A stretch of 64,000 nt of DNA from Streptomyces sp. DI166 (lineage in GTDB: Bacteria > Actinomycetota > Actinomycetes > Streptomycetales > Streptomycetaceae): the NCBI RefSeq assembly GCF_900091315.1, contig NZ_FLSP01000007.1:1-64000 (forward strand), given 5' to 3'. Below, piece after piece: positions 43,680 to 51,637 of this stretch. The notes beneath the pieces were generated by a model that made no database searches, was not told the origin of the DNA, and was given only the letters and a program-made list of their open reading frames with translations. The stretch's first letter is position 1; every line of letters begins with the position of its first letter. The translations under genes and the position numbers were made by a program.

Positions 43680-43695
43680 GTGCGGACATCCGCAC
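43680..43695. promoter_or_regulatory. Inverted repeat just upstream of the NCS2 permease
   Basis: GTGCGGA-ca-TCCGCAC lies 26-41 bp before the start codon; it may be an operator or a leader hairpin. Confidence 0.45.
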
Positions 43696-43720
43696 GCACG
43701 ACCGAAAGCGAAACCGCACC

Positions 43721-45100
43721 ATGGATCTTGGCGTCCGCTGGAAACTGCACGGAGACGGACGCACTCCGGCGCCCGGCGCGGTGGTCCGGCCCGACGAACG
43801 GCTCTCCTGGCCGCGCACGGCGGGCCTCGGCGCCCAGCACGTGGTGGCGATGTTCGGGGCGTCGTTCGTGGCCCCGGTCCTGATGGGCCTGGACCCCAAT
43901 CTGGCGATCATGATGTCCGGCGTGGCGACCATGGTCTTCCTGCTCGCCACCCGCGGCCGGGTCCCCAGCTACCTGGGCTGTTCGCTGTCGTTCGTGGGCG
44001 TCGCGGCGGTCATCCGGGCCGACGGCGGCACCAGCGCCACCGTGACCGGCGCGGTCCTGGTGGTCGGCGTCGCGCTGTTCCTGGTCGGTGTCGCCGTCCA
44101 GCGGTTCGGCGCCCGGATCATCCACGCCGCGATGCCGCCGATCGTCACCGGCGCGGTCGTGATGCTGATCGGCTTCAACCTGGCCCCGGTCACCGCCACC
44201 ACCTACTGGCCGCAGGACCAGTGGACCGCCCTGCTGGTGATGCTCTTCACCGGCCTCGCCGTGGTCTGTCTGCGCGGCTTCTGGTCCCGGATCGCGATCT
44301 TCCTCGGCCTGGTCTTCGGGTACGGGATCTCCTGGCTGTTCGACCGGATCTTCGGCCGGATCCACTCGGCGGACGCGAGCGGCAAGGTCACCGACCACTG
44401 GCGGCTCGACCTCTCCGGGGTCGGCCAGGCCGACTGGATCGGGCTGCCCACCTTCCACGGGCCGTCCTTCGAGTGGTCGGCGATCCTGGTCGCCCTGCCC
44501 GTCGTGATCGCCCTGGTCGCCGAGAACGCCGGACACGTCAAGGCGGTCGGCGAGATGACCGGCGACGACCTCGACGACAAGCTGGGCACCGCGATCTCCG
44601 CAGACGGCGTCGGCTCGGTGCTGTCCACGGCGGTCGGCGGACCGCCCACCACCACGTACTCCGAGAACATCGGCGTGATGGCGGCGACCCGCGTCTACTC
44701 CACCGCCGCCTACTGGGCCGCCGCCTGCTTCGCCCTGCTGTTCGGCCTGTGCCCGAAGTTCGGCGCGGTCGTCGCCGCCATCCCCGGCGGCGTCCTGGGC
44801 GGCATCACCGTCATCCTGTACGGCATGATCGGCCTGCTCGGCGCGCAGATCTGGATCAACGCCGGGGTGGACCTGCGCAATCCGCTGAACCTGGTCCCGG
44901 CGGCGGCCGGCATCATCATCGGCGTCGGCAACGTGACCATGGAGTTCACCGACACCTTCGAACTGAGCGGCATCGCGCTGGGCACCTTGGTCGTGATCAC
45001 CGGCTACCACGCGCTGCGCGCCTTCGCCCCGGCCCACCTCAAGAACCGGCAGCCGCTCCTGGACGAGGGCACGTCCTCCTACGACGAGGCCAGTTCGTAG
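43721..45100 (+). CDS. NCS2 family uracil/xanthine permease
   Basis: A 459-aa transporter with about fourteen helices. The family features are GLGAQHVVAMFGASFVAPVL at the first helix, VALVAENAGHVKAVGEMTG (helix 8, with the conserved Glu of UraA) and GGPPTTTYSENIGVMAATRV (helix 10 motif). This is the UraA/RutG-like branch that imports uracil or xanthine. No ribosome site is strong (GAAAG). The last 22 bp overlap the end of the convergent cellulase gene. Confidence 0.93.
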   Translation: MDLGVRWKLHGDGRTPAPGAVVRPDERLSWPRTAGLGAQHVVAMFGASFVAPVLMGLDPNLAIMMSGVATMVFLLATRGRVPSYLGCSLSFVGVAAVIRADGGTSATVTGAVLVVGVALFLVGVAVQRFGARIIHAAMPPIVTGAVVMLIGFNLAPVTATTYWPQDQWTALLVMLFTGLAVVCLRGFWSRIAIFLGLVFGYGISWLFDRIFGRIHSADASGKVTDHWRLDLSGVGQADWIGLPTFHGPSFEWSAILVALPVVIALVAENAGHVKAVGEMTGDDLDDKLGTAISADGVGSVLSTAVGGPPTTTYSENIGVMAATRVYSTAAYWAAACFALLFGLCPKFGAVVAAIPGGVLGGITVILYGMIGLLGAQIWINAGVDLRNPLNLVPAAAGIIIGVGNVTMEFTDTFELSGIALGTLVVITGYHALRAFAPAHLKNRQPLLDEGTSSYDEASS

Positions 45101-46272
45101 GCGTACGACGCGGAGAACGTTCCCGGAGTGCCCTTGCAGCCGTCGGACTCGCCCGGGAGCTTCACCCACAGATAGCCGTCGATACGGGCCTCCCCCGTGC
45201 TCAGCGTCGGGGTGCGGCCCAGGGCCCGTCCGTCCGGGTCGCACCACTCGCCGTCGGCCGGGGCGCCGTTGCCGTTGCGGCTGGTGTCGATGACGGCGCC
45301 CAGGGAGGCGGGGCCGCCGAGGGCGGCGAGGACCTGTCGGGCGTAGGCGACCTCGGCGGCGGTGGTGTGGAAGTTGGAGACGTTGCTGAAGATCCCGTCG
45401 GAGGACGCGGCGGAGGCGGCGCCCGCCTGCCGCAGCCAGCCCGCCTGCTTGCCGGGGGCGTGCCAGCCGGAGTGCCCGGCGTCGTAGTAGACCCGGGCGT
45501 TGGGGTTGGCGGCCTTCAGCACGCGCCCGGCGCGGGCCAGCGAGGCGAACCGGGCGGCGCGCTCGCCGCTGGAGAGGCACTCGGCCTGCGCTATGGAGTC
45601 CGGTTCCAGGATGACGATGACGCTGCCGGAGCCGAGTCCGGCGGCGAAGCGGTCGATCCAGTCGTCGTAGGCGGCCAGGCTCGGCGCCCCGCCCTGGCTG
45701 GCGCCGCCGCAGTCACGGTCCGGGATCGTGTACGCCACGACCACCGGGGTACGGCCCTGGGCGGCGCCGCCCGAGGTGACCGCGCGGACCCGGGCGGTGA
45801 TGTTGTCCGGGGTGAAGTCGGCGAACCACACGGCGGCGGGCTGGGCGGCGATCCGGGACTGGATGACGCCGTGCCGGGAGTCGCCGGCGTTCGCGCGGAC
45901 CCAGTCCAGGACCTGGGACTGGGGGTGCCGGTAGAGCTGGGTGGAGACTGCGGCCGTGCTCGGGGCCCGCGTCGACTTCTTCGGCGTGGGCTTAGGGCTG
46001 GTCTTCTTCTTCGTCGGCGACGGAGAGGCGGAGGGCGAGGGCGACGCGGAGGACGGCGGCGGTGACACCGGCAGGTCCTGGAGGCGCGGCGAGTACGTCA
46101 CCTCGGGGCGGGCCTCGTCGGAGGCCGCCTCGTCGTCGAGCGCCGAGATCATCCCGGCGGCGGTGCCGACGGCGACCACGACGGACGCGGCCACCACCAT
46201 GGCGCCCCGCCGTGTGGACCGGCGGCGCGCCGCCCTGCGCGCCTCACGCCGCTGAACACGTGAGCCAGCCAA
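45079..46272 (-). CDS. GH6 glycoside hydrolase (cellulase), membrane-anchored or secreted
   Basis: A 397-aa protein starting at TTG 46272 behind a very strong GGAGGGGGAAGGG; a longer frame to GTG 46338 exists. After a basic segment (RREARRAARRRSTRR) there is one hydrophobic helix (MVVAASVVVAVGTAAGM) with no clear cleavage site, then a Ser/Pro/Lys linker (about residues 80-115) and a GH6 domain with VVVAYTIPDRDCGGASQGG, VIVILEPDSIAQ (catalytic Asp), VYYDAGHSGW and GYLWVKLPGESDG. It hydrolyses beta-1,4-glucan. No CebR box is visible upstream. Confidence 0.92.
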   Translation of the reverse strand: MAGSRVQRREARRAARRRSTRRGAMVVAASVVVAVGTAAGMISALDDEAASDEARPEVTYSPRLQDLPVSPPPSSASPSPSASPSPTKKKTSPKPTPKKSTRAPSTAAVSTQLYRHPQSQVLDWVRANAGDSRHGVIQSRIAAQPAAVWFADFTPDNITARVRAVTSGGAAQGRTPVVVAYTIPDRDCGGASQGGAPSLAAYDDWIDRFAAGLGSGSVIVILEPDSIAQAECLSSGERAARFASLARAGRVLKAANPNARVYYDAGHSGWHAPGKQAGWLRQAGAASAASSDGIFSNVSNFHTTAAEVAYARQVLAALGGPASLGAVIDTSRNGNGAPADGEWCDPDGRALGRTPTLSTGEARIDGYLWVKLPGESDGCKGTPGTFSASYAYELASS

Positions 46273-46357
46273 ACGCCCTTCCCCCTCCGTACGTGCGGGC
46301 CGTGTGCCGCCGGACCTCCCCAGACCGGTGCGGCTCACTCCCGTGACGGCGGGTGCG

Positions 46358-46375
46358 TTCCCCCGTTCTGGGGAA
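46358..46375. promoter_or_regulatory. Inverted repeat in the cellulase/DUF5995 divergent gap
   Basis: TTCCCC-ccgttct-like centre-GGGGAA is a perfect 6-bp inverted repeat with a 6-base spacer. It may be a regulator site for either gene. Confidence 0.35.
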
Positions 46376-46426
46376 GCGTCGGGCCCGCCGGCACTTCAGT
46401 CACCCTAAAGGTGCGACTCTGCCCTC

Positions 46427-47113
46427 ATGGCGCAATGCGAACAACTCACCTCACCCGTGGACGCGGTCATCGGCCGCATGCGCGCCGTCGCAGTGGATCT
46501 TCCCACACGGGACGGCGTAGCCGTCTTCAACCGTGTCTACCTGGCGGTGACCGAGGCCGTGGACCGGGGCATCGACGCCGGTCTCTTCCCGGACGCGCGG
46601 GCGGCGATCACGCTGGACGTGCGGTTCGCCGAGCGCTATCTCGCGGCGGTCGACGCCGCCGAGGCCGGACAGCGGCCCCCGGCCTGCTGGCGGCCCCTGT
46701 TCCAGTACCGGCGCCATCCCGGGGTACGGCCGTTGCAGTTCGCGCTGGCGGGCATCAACGCGCACATCGGGCACGATCTCGCGCTGGCCGTCGTGGACAC
46801 CTGTCGTACGCTCGGCTGCGAACCCGTCGAGCTGGAGGACGAGTTCGATCGCGTGGGTGATCTCCTCGTGGCGCTGGAGGAGCGCATCCGCGAGGATCTG
46901 ATGCCGGGCCCCGATCTGCTGCAGATCGCGGACCCGCTCACCCATCTGCTCGGCTCCTGGAGCCTGGAAAGGGCCCGGGACGCCACCTGGGCGGCGGCCC
47001 GGGCCCTGTGGGCACTGCGCAGGCTCCCCGACCTGGCCGAGGAGTTCACCGAACGGCTGGACGCGGCGGTGGGGTTCGCGAGCCGGATGCTGCTCACCCC
47101 GCTGCCGGACTGA
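46427..47113 (+). CDS. DUF5995-like protein
   Basis: A 228-aa protein that reads like the DUF5995 family: RDGVAVFNRVYLAVTEAVDR, VRFAERYLAAVDA, FQYRRHPGVRPLQFALAG, INAHIGHDLALAVVDTC. The conserved His and Asp residues in INAHIGHDLA suggest a metal site. No signal peptide. The function is not known. It ends four bases before the stop of the convergent amine oxidase. Confidence 0.8.
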   Translation: MAQCEQLTSPVDAVIGRMRAVAVDLPTRDGVAVFNRVYLAVTEAVDRGIDAGLFPDARAAITLDVRFAERYLAAVDAAEAGQRPPACWRPLFQYRRHPGVRPLQFALAGINAHIGHDLALAVVDTCRTLGCEPVELEDEFDRVGDLLVALEERIREDLMPGPDLLQIADPLTHLLGSWSLERARDATWAAARALWALRRLPDLAEEFTERLDAAVGFASRMLLTPLPD

Positions 47114-47117
47114 GGGT

Positions 47118-48818
47118 TCAGTCCTCGGGCAGCTCGACCGGTGCGATCTCGTCGTACAGGTCGCCCGGGCCGGGGTTGGTCGGGTCGGTCTCGCCGCCGA
47201 AGTGGTGCATGACGCCCCACACCGCGTTCAGCGCCGTCTGCACCGCGCCCTCGGCCCAGCCGGCCGTCCAGGAGATGTCGTCGCCGGCGAGGAAGATGCC
47301 GCGCTTGTCCTCGGGCAGCCGGTCCTGCATGAAGTGCGTGAACAGGCGCCGCTGGTAGCGGTAGTGGCCGGGCAGGTTGGCCTTGAACGCGCCCATGAAG
47401 TAGGGCTCGTTCTCCCAGGAGACGGTGACCGGGTTGCCGATGATGTGCTTGCGGATGTCGACCTTGGGATAGATCTCGCCGAGCGACTTCAGCATGACCT
47501 CCATCCGTTCCTGCGCGGACAGCGGCAGCCACTTCAGGCTGTCGTCGCACCAGGTGTAGGACAGGCAGATCACGGCGGGCTGGTCGGGGCCGTTGTCGAG
47601 GAGGTACGTGCCGCGCGTCATACGGTCGGTGAGGGTCATCGACATCACGTCCCGGCCGGTCTCCTCGTCCTTGTCCAGCCAGAACGGCCGGTCCACGGGG
47701 ACGAACAGCTTCGAGCTCTCCATGTAGTGGGTGCGCTCGATCGCGGTCCAGTGGTCGATCGGGAAGAGCGAGTCGTCGCAGTCGATCTTCGACAGCAGCA
47801 TCCAGGACTGCGCGGTGAAGATCGCGGCCGGGTAGGTGCGGATGTCGCCGTTGGCGTCGGTCACGGTGATCCGGTTGCCGGCGGCGCGGTGCAGGCGGGT
47901 CACGGCCGGACGGGGCGCGCGGTTCTCGTGCAGCGAGGCCAGCGAGGTGCCCTGGGCCCAGTGCACGATCTTCTCCGGCTCGCGCTCCCACATGCGCAGC
48001 GGCAGCTGCTGGGAGCCGCCGACGATGCCGCGGTGGTGGTCGTCGGCCTCGGTGTAGACGACGCGCAGGATCTCCAGGATGGAGTTGGGGAAGTCGGTGT
48101 CCCAGCCGCCGGTGCCGAAGCCGACCTGGCCGAAGATCTCGCGGTGCCGGAAGGACTTGAAGGCCTCGGAGTCGCAGAGGAAGCCGTAGAAGGTCTGGTT
48201 GTCGAGCTTCTCCACGAGCTTCGCCCAGATCTCACGGATCCGCGGCACGTCGCGCTCGCGCATCGCGCGGTTCATGTCGGAGAAGTCGGCGCCCTCGTCG
48301 AGGCACTTGTTCCACGCCTCGGCGACGTCGCGGTAGACCTGCGGCAGGTCGTCGATGGTCTCGGCGTAGTGGCTCTCGCCCTTGAGGTCGACGACGGTCG
48401 ACGGGGTGGCCTCGGCGAGCGGGTTCGGGAACGGCGCGGTCTTCAGGCCGACCAGGTCGATGTAGTGCTGGAGGGCGGTGGAGGACGGCGGGAAGCGCAT
48501 GGCGCCCATCTCCGCGGTCAGGCCCTCGGTCTCCGGGCCGTCGAAGCCGACGGTGCGCAGCCGGCCGCCGATCTGGTCGGCCTCGTAGACGACGGGCTTG
48601 AGGCCCATCTTCATCAGCTCGTACGCGGCCACGATGCCGGACAGACCGCCGCCGATGACCGCGACCTCGGTGCCGTGCTCGGTCGCCGGGATCTGACCCA
48701 GGCCCGCCGGGTGGGCGAGGTAGTCGTCGTAGGCGTACGGGAAATCCGGACCGAACATGGTGATCGGCGGCTGCTGCTCGTCGGCGTGCTGGACGGCGTT
48801 GGGCACCATGGACGTCAT
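47118..48818 (-). CDS. Flavin-dependent amine/L-amino acid oxidase
   Basis: A 566-aa FAD enzyme. The Rossmann motif EVAVIGGGLSGIVAAYELMK lies near residue 52, the flavin-adjacent GGRLRT near 84 and the C-terminal FAD segment GIFLAGDDISWTAGWAEGAV near 520. It belongs to the flavin amine-oxidase superfamily near tryptophan 2-monooxygenase and L-amino acid oxidases. No signal peptide, so it works in the cytosol. It lies 47 bp behind the nitrilase gene. The pair could turn an amino acid into an amide and then an acid, as in the indole-3-acetamide route, but the substrate cannot be read from sequence. Confidence 0.88.
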   Translation of the reverse strand: MTSMVPNAVQHADEQQPPITMFGPDFPYAYDDYLAHPAGLGQIPATEHGTEVAVIGGGLSGIVAAYELMKMGLKPVVYEADQIGGRLRTVGFDGPETEGLTAEMGAMRFPPSSTALQHYIDLVGLKTAPFPNPLAEATPSTVVDLKGESHYAETIDDLPQVYRDVAEAWNKCLDEGADFSDMNRAMRERDVPRIREIWAKLVEKLDNQTFYGFLCDSEAFKSFRHREIFGQVGFGTGGWDTDFPNSILEILRVVYTEADDHHRGIVGGSQQLPLRMWEREPEKIVHWAQGTSLASLHENRAPRPAVTRLHRAAGNRITVTDANGDIRTYPAAIFTAQSWMLLSKIDCDDSLFPIDHWTAIERTHYMESSKLFVPVDRPFWLDKDEETGRDVMSMTLTDRMTRGTYLLDNGPDQPAVICLSYTWCDDSLKWLPLSAQERMEVMLKSLGEIYPKVDIRKHIIGNPVTVSWENEPYFMGAFKANLPGHYRYQRRLFTHFMQDRLPEDKRGIFLAGDDISWTAGWAEGAVQTALNAVWGVMHHFGGETDPTNPGPGDLYDEIAPVELPED

Positions 48819-48865
48819 GGGGTACGGACTCCTTGCGAAAACGGTGAGCTGGGGGGAGGGGAGCT

Positions 48866-49654
48866 TCAGACGAGGGACCCGTAGAGGCCGGGACGGCGGT
48901 CCTTCAGGTACGGGTTGGCCTCGCGGGAGGCGGCGAGGAGGACGGGGTCGGTGTCGGCGAACACCAGGTCCTCCTCGCGTCCGGCGCGCGTGCGGGCGAC
49001 GCCGTCGGGGCCGGCCAGGGTGGAGAGGCCGACGAACTCGAACTCCCCCTCGCGGCCTACGCGGTTGACGTAGGCCACGTACATCTGGTTCTCGAAGGCG
49101 CGCACCGGGATCATCGACTCGGCGACGAACTGGAACGGGTGCATCTGCGCCGTCGGCACGACCAGCAGGTCGGTGCCGGCGAGGGCGTGGGCCCGGACGT
49201 TCTCCGGGAACTCGACGTCGTAGCAGATGAGGATGCCGACGCGGAGACCGTTCAGCTCGGCCTGCACCACCTGCTGCTCACCGGGGGTGAAGTGGTCCCG
49301 CTCGAAGCAGCCGAAGAGGTGGGTCTTGCGGTAGTTCGCGAGGCGGGTGCCGTCGGCGGAGATCAGCTGGGCGGAGTTGTAGACGGTCCCGCCGTCGCGC
49401 TCGGGGTAGCCGTACGCGACGGCGAGTCCGTGCCGGGTGGCGATCTCAGCGACGGTGTCCGCGCTGTCGCCGTCGGCGGCCTCGGCGAGTCGGGCGATGT
49501 CGTCGCCGATCGCGTACCCGGTGAGGAACATCTCCGGAGCGATCACCAGCCCGGCCCCGGCAGCGGCGGCACGGCCCGCGGCGTCGTCGAGCACCTTCAG
49601 GTTCTCGACGACCGAACCGGGGCGTCCGGAGCTCTGGAGCAGGGCGGTGCGCAT
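48866..49654 (-). CDS. Carbon-nitrogen hydrolase (nitrilase superfamily amidase)
   Basis: A 262-aa enzyme with the catalytic triad of the superfamily: Glu in APEMFLTGY (about 40), Lys in NYRKTHLFG (about 111) and Cys in VGILICYDVEFPENVR (about 145). It hydrolyses an amide or similar C-N bond. It is the first gene of an operon with the amine oxidase, and the region upstream carries the shared TTGCG element also found before the APC permease. The product of the oxidase may be its substrate. Confidence 0.93.
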   Translation of the reverse strand: MRTALLQSSGRPGSVVENLKVLDDAAGRAAAAGAGLVIAPEMFLTGYAIGDDIARLAEAADGDSADTVAEIATRHGLAVAYGYPERDGGTVYNSAQLISADGTRLANYRKTHLFGCFERDHFTPGEQQVVQAELNGLRVGILICYDVEFPENVRAHALAGTDLLVVPTAQMHPFQFVAESMIPVRAFENQMYVAYVNRVGREGEFEFVGLSTLAGPDGVARTRAGREEDLVFADTDPVLLAASREANPYLKDRRPGLYGSLV

Positions 49655-49737
49655 GCGTGATCCTCACCGGGCAAAGGGGGTTTGGGGGGCCATAAAGAAG
49701 GTACGGTCGCGCCGTCGACCCGGACAAGAAGAACCCG

Positions 49738-49797
49738 TTGCGCGCCGGTGAGCGAATCATTGCGTCGACAGGGCCTTCGACGGCGATTCGTTGCACG
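49738..49797. promoter_or_regulatory. Composite TTGCG element upstream of the nitrilase-oxidase operon
   Basis: TTGCGC (49738), ATCATTGCGT (49756-49765) and TTCGTTGCACG (49787-49797). The same three parts in the same order and nearly the same spacing occur before the APC permease (53292-53349). The spaced TTGC half-sites fit the multi-site binding of Lrp-type regulators. Confidence 0.72.
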
Positions 49798-49800
49798 CCC

Positions 49801-51030
49801 CTACGGCCGCTCCGGAACCTGCCCGGACAGTGCCCGGGCCGGACGCCACCGTCGCACCGAGGCCCAGGCCAGCGCCCACACCAGGTACGGCACCGCGAAC
49901 GCCGCGAACACCGTGCCGTGGGAGACGCGGTCGCCCGCCACCGCGTACGCCCCGTACACCAGGACCGTCATCAGTTCCGTGCCCAGGCCCGCCACCGAGG
50001 TCAGGGTCGCCCGGCCGCCTTCCTCGATGCGGTGCTGGAGGCGGACGTCGGCGAGGATCGTGGCCAGCTGGAAGCCCGCGAAGGCGACGGCGACCAGGGC
50101 AAGGCCGGCGGGTGTGCGCAGCGCGGCGCCGAGCGCCAGGGCGAGCCCGGACACCGCGATCAGGCCGAGGAAACCCGGCGTGCCGAGGCGTTCGGCCGGG
50201 CCCGCCAGCAGGCTGACCGCCGTGACCGCGGCCCAGATCAGCAGCAGGGCGTACGGGACGAAGCCGTCGGGGACGCCGGTCTCTCGGACCAGGAGGGGCG
50301 AGTACTCGTCCAGCGCGCCCCAGACGCAGGCCACCGCCGGGACCAGCAGCAGCGCGCGGCGCAGGGAGCGGTTCCGGCGGGCCGTCGACAGTCCGGTGCG
50401 CAGGGTCCGCGCCCAGCCTTCGTCGTCGGGCGTGCGGCCCCGGTCGTCCGGGAAGCGGGTGGCCACGAGCGACGCCAGCAGCGACGAGGCGACGCTCGCC
50501 GCGCCGACGGCCGGGTAGCCGCCCCACGCGAACACCGGGCCCGCCGCCCCCATCGCCCCGATCACACCGAGCAGGCCCGCCGCCCGGGCCCGTCCGAGCA
50601 CCCGGGCGTACCGGTCGGCGGCGCCAAGCCGGTCCAGTTCGTCGTAGACCAGGGCCTCCTGCGCGCCGGAGGCCAGCGCGCCGCTGATCCCCCACAGGAC
50701 GAAGCCGACCGCGAAGGACCAGTACGTGGGCACGAGCACCCACAGGGCGAACCCGGCCGCGGTCAGCAGCGGGCCCAGCCACAGCAGCAGCCGGCGCGAG
50801 ACGGCGTCGGCCCAGGCGCCGGAGGGCACCTCGAACAGGACGCCGGAGATCGACCACAGGGCGAACAGTGAGGAGATCTGCCACAGCGACAGCCCGCTGT
50901 CGGCGAAGAGCAGCGCGTACAGCGGGTAGAGCAGGACGAGGTTCTGGAGGAACTCGTAGCCGTACAGCGTGGCCGTGAGCCGTCGGACGCCGACGGAGGT
51001 GGTGGGCACACGCGCGGGTGAAAGTGTCAT
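49801..51030 (-). CDS. MFS transporter
   Basis: A 409-aa membrane protein with about twelve helices (LYGYEFLQNLVLLYPLYALL; ISGVLFEVPSGAWADAVSRR as loop 2-3). The motif EVPSGAWAD and LWGISGALASGAQEALVYDE are typical of drug-exporter-like MFS proteins. The start ATG 51030 has GGAAGG upstream. It lies between the two TTGCG-element operons but does not have the element itself, so it may be independently controlled. Confidence 0.86.
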   Translation of the reverse strand: MTLSPARVPTTSVGVRRLTATLYGYEFLQNLVLLYPLYALLFADSGLSLWQISSLFALWSISGVLFEVPSGAWADAVSRRLLLWLGPLLTAAGFALWVLVPTYWSFAVGFVLWGISGALASGAQEALVYDELDRLGAADRYARVLGRARAAGLLGVIGAMGAAGPVFAWGGYPAVGAASVASSLLASLVATRFPDDRGRTPDDEGWARTLRTGLSTARRNRSLRRALLLVPAVACVWGALDEYSPLLVRETGVPDGFVPYALLLIWAAVTAVSLLAGPAERLGTPGFLGLIAVSGLALALGAALRTPAGLALVAVAFAGFQLATILADVRLQHRIEEGGRATLTSVAGLGTELMTVLVYGAYAVAGDRVSHGTVFAAFAVPYLVWALAWASVRRWRPARALSGQVPERP

Positions 51031-51174
51031 GAGGCCTTCCCGTGGGGCGATGCGGACGCGAGTGGACGGCGTCCGCGGCGGCCCTCGGGAGGCACGACGC
51101 GTTATGGATCAATGTCGCCAGGTCATGACATCGATGGTAGGCCGCTCCGGCCGTGATCGACAGCGGAATTCCGC

Positions 51175-51627
51175 TTACGTCGGCGACCCCGACGAGAAGC
51201 GCCTGAGCAGCGGGGAGAGCACCAGCACCGACTTCGTGCGCTCCACGAACGGCTCCCCCGCGATCCGCTCCAGCACCCTCTCGAAGTGCCGCATGTCGGA
51301 GGCGAAGACCTGTGCGACGGCGTCCGCGTCCCCGGTGACGGTGGACGCGGCCACGACCTCCTGGTACCGCTCAAGACCGCGCTGGATGGTCTCCGGCGAG
51401 GTGTTGCGGCGGCAGTAGATCTCGACGAACCCCTCGGTCTCCCAGCCGAGCGCCGCCGGGTCCACCCGCACGGTGAATCCGGTGATGGCCCCCGTGGCGC
51501 GCAGCCGGTCCACGCGCCGCTTCACGGCGGGCGCGGACAGGCCGACGAGTTGCCCGATGTCGGCGTAGGAGCGACGGGCGTCCTCGGCGAGGGCGTGCAC
51601 GATGCGTTCGTCGAGATCGTTCAGCAC
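51175..51627 (-). CDS. Lrp/AsnC family regulator
   Basis: A 150-aa regulator. Helix-turn-helix: YADIGQLVGLSAPAVKRRVD (residues about 21-40); ligand-binding RAM domain (about 67-140, with VVAASTVTGDADAVAQVFAS). GTG 51627 starts 10 bp behind the APC permease stop, so both are on one transcript. It is the obvious candidate for binding the shared TTGCG element before its own operon and before the nitrilase-oxidase operon. The ligand is probably an amino acid or its breakdown product. Confidence 0.93.
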   Translation of the reverse strand: MLNDLDERIVHALAEDARRSYADIGQLVGLSAPAVKRRVDRLRATGAITGFTVRVDPAALGWETEGFVEIYCRRNTSPETIQRGLERYQEVVAASTVTGDADAVAQVFASDMRHFERVLERIAGEPFVERTKSVLVLSPLLRRFSSGSPT

Positions 51628-51637
51628 TGCGGGTGGG

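Noticed and set aside
46358-46375. A CebR cellulose-response box upstream of the GH6 gene
   Set aside because: No match to TGGGAGCGCTCCCA; only an unrelated inverted repeat is present.
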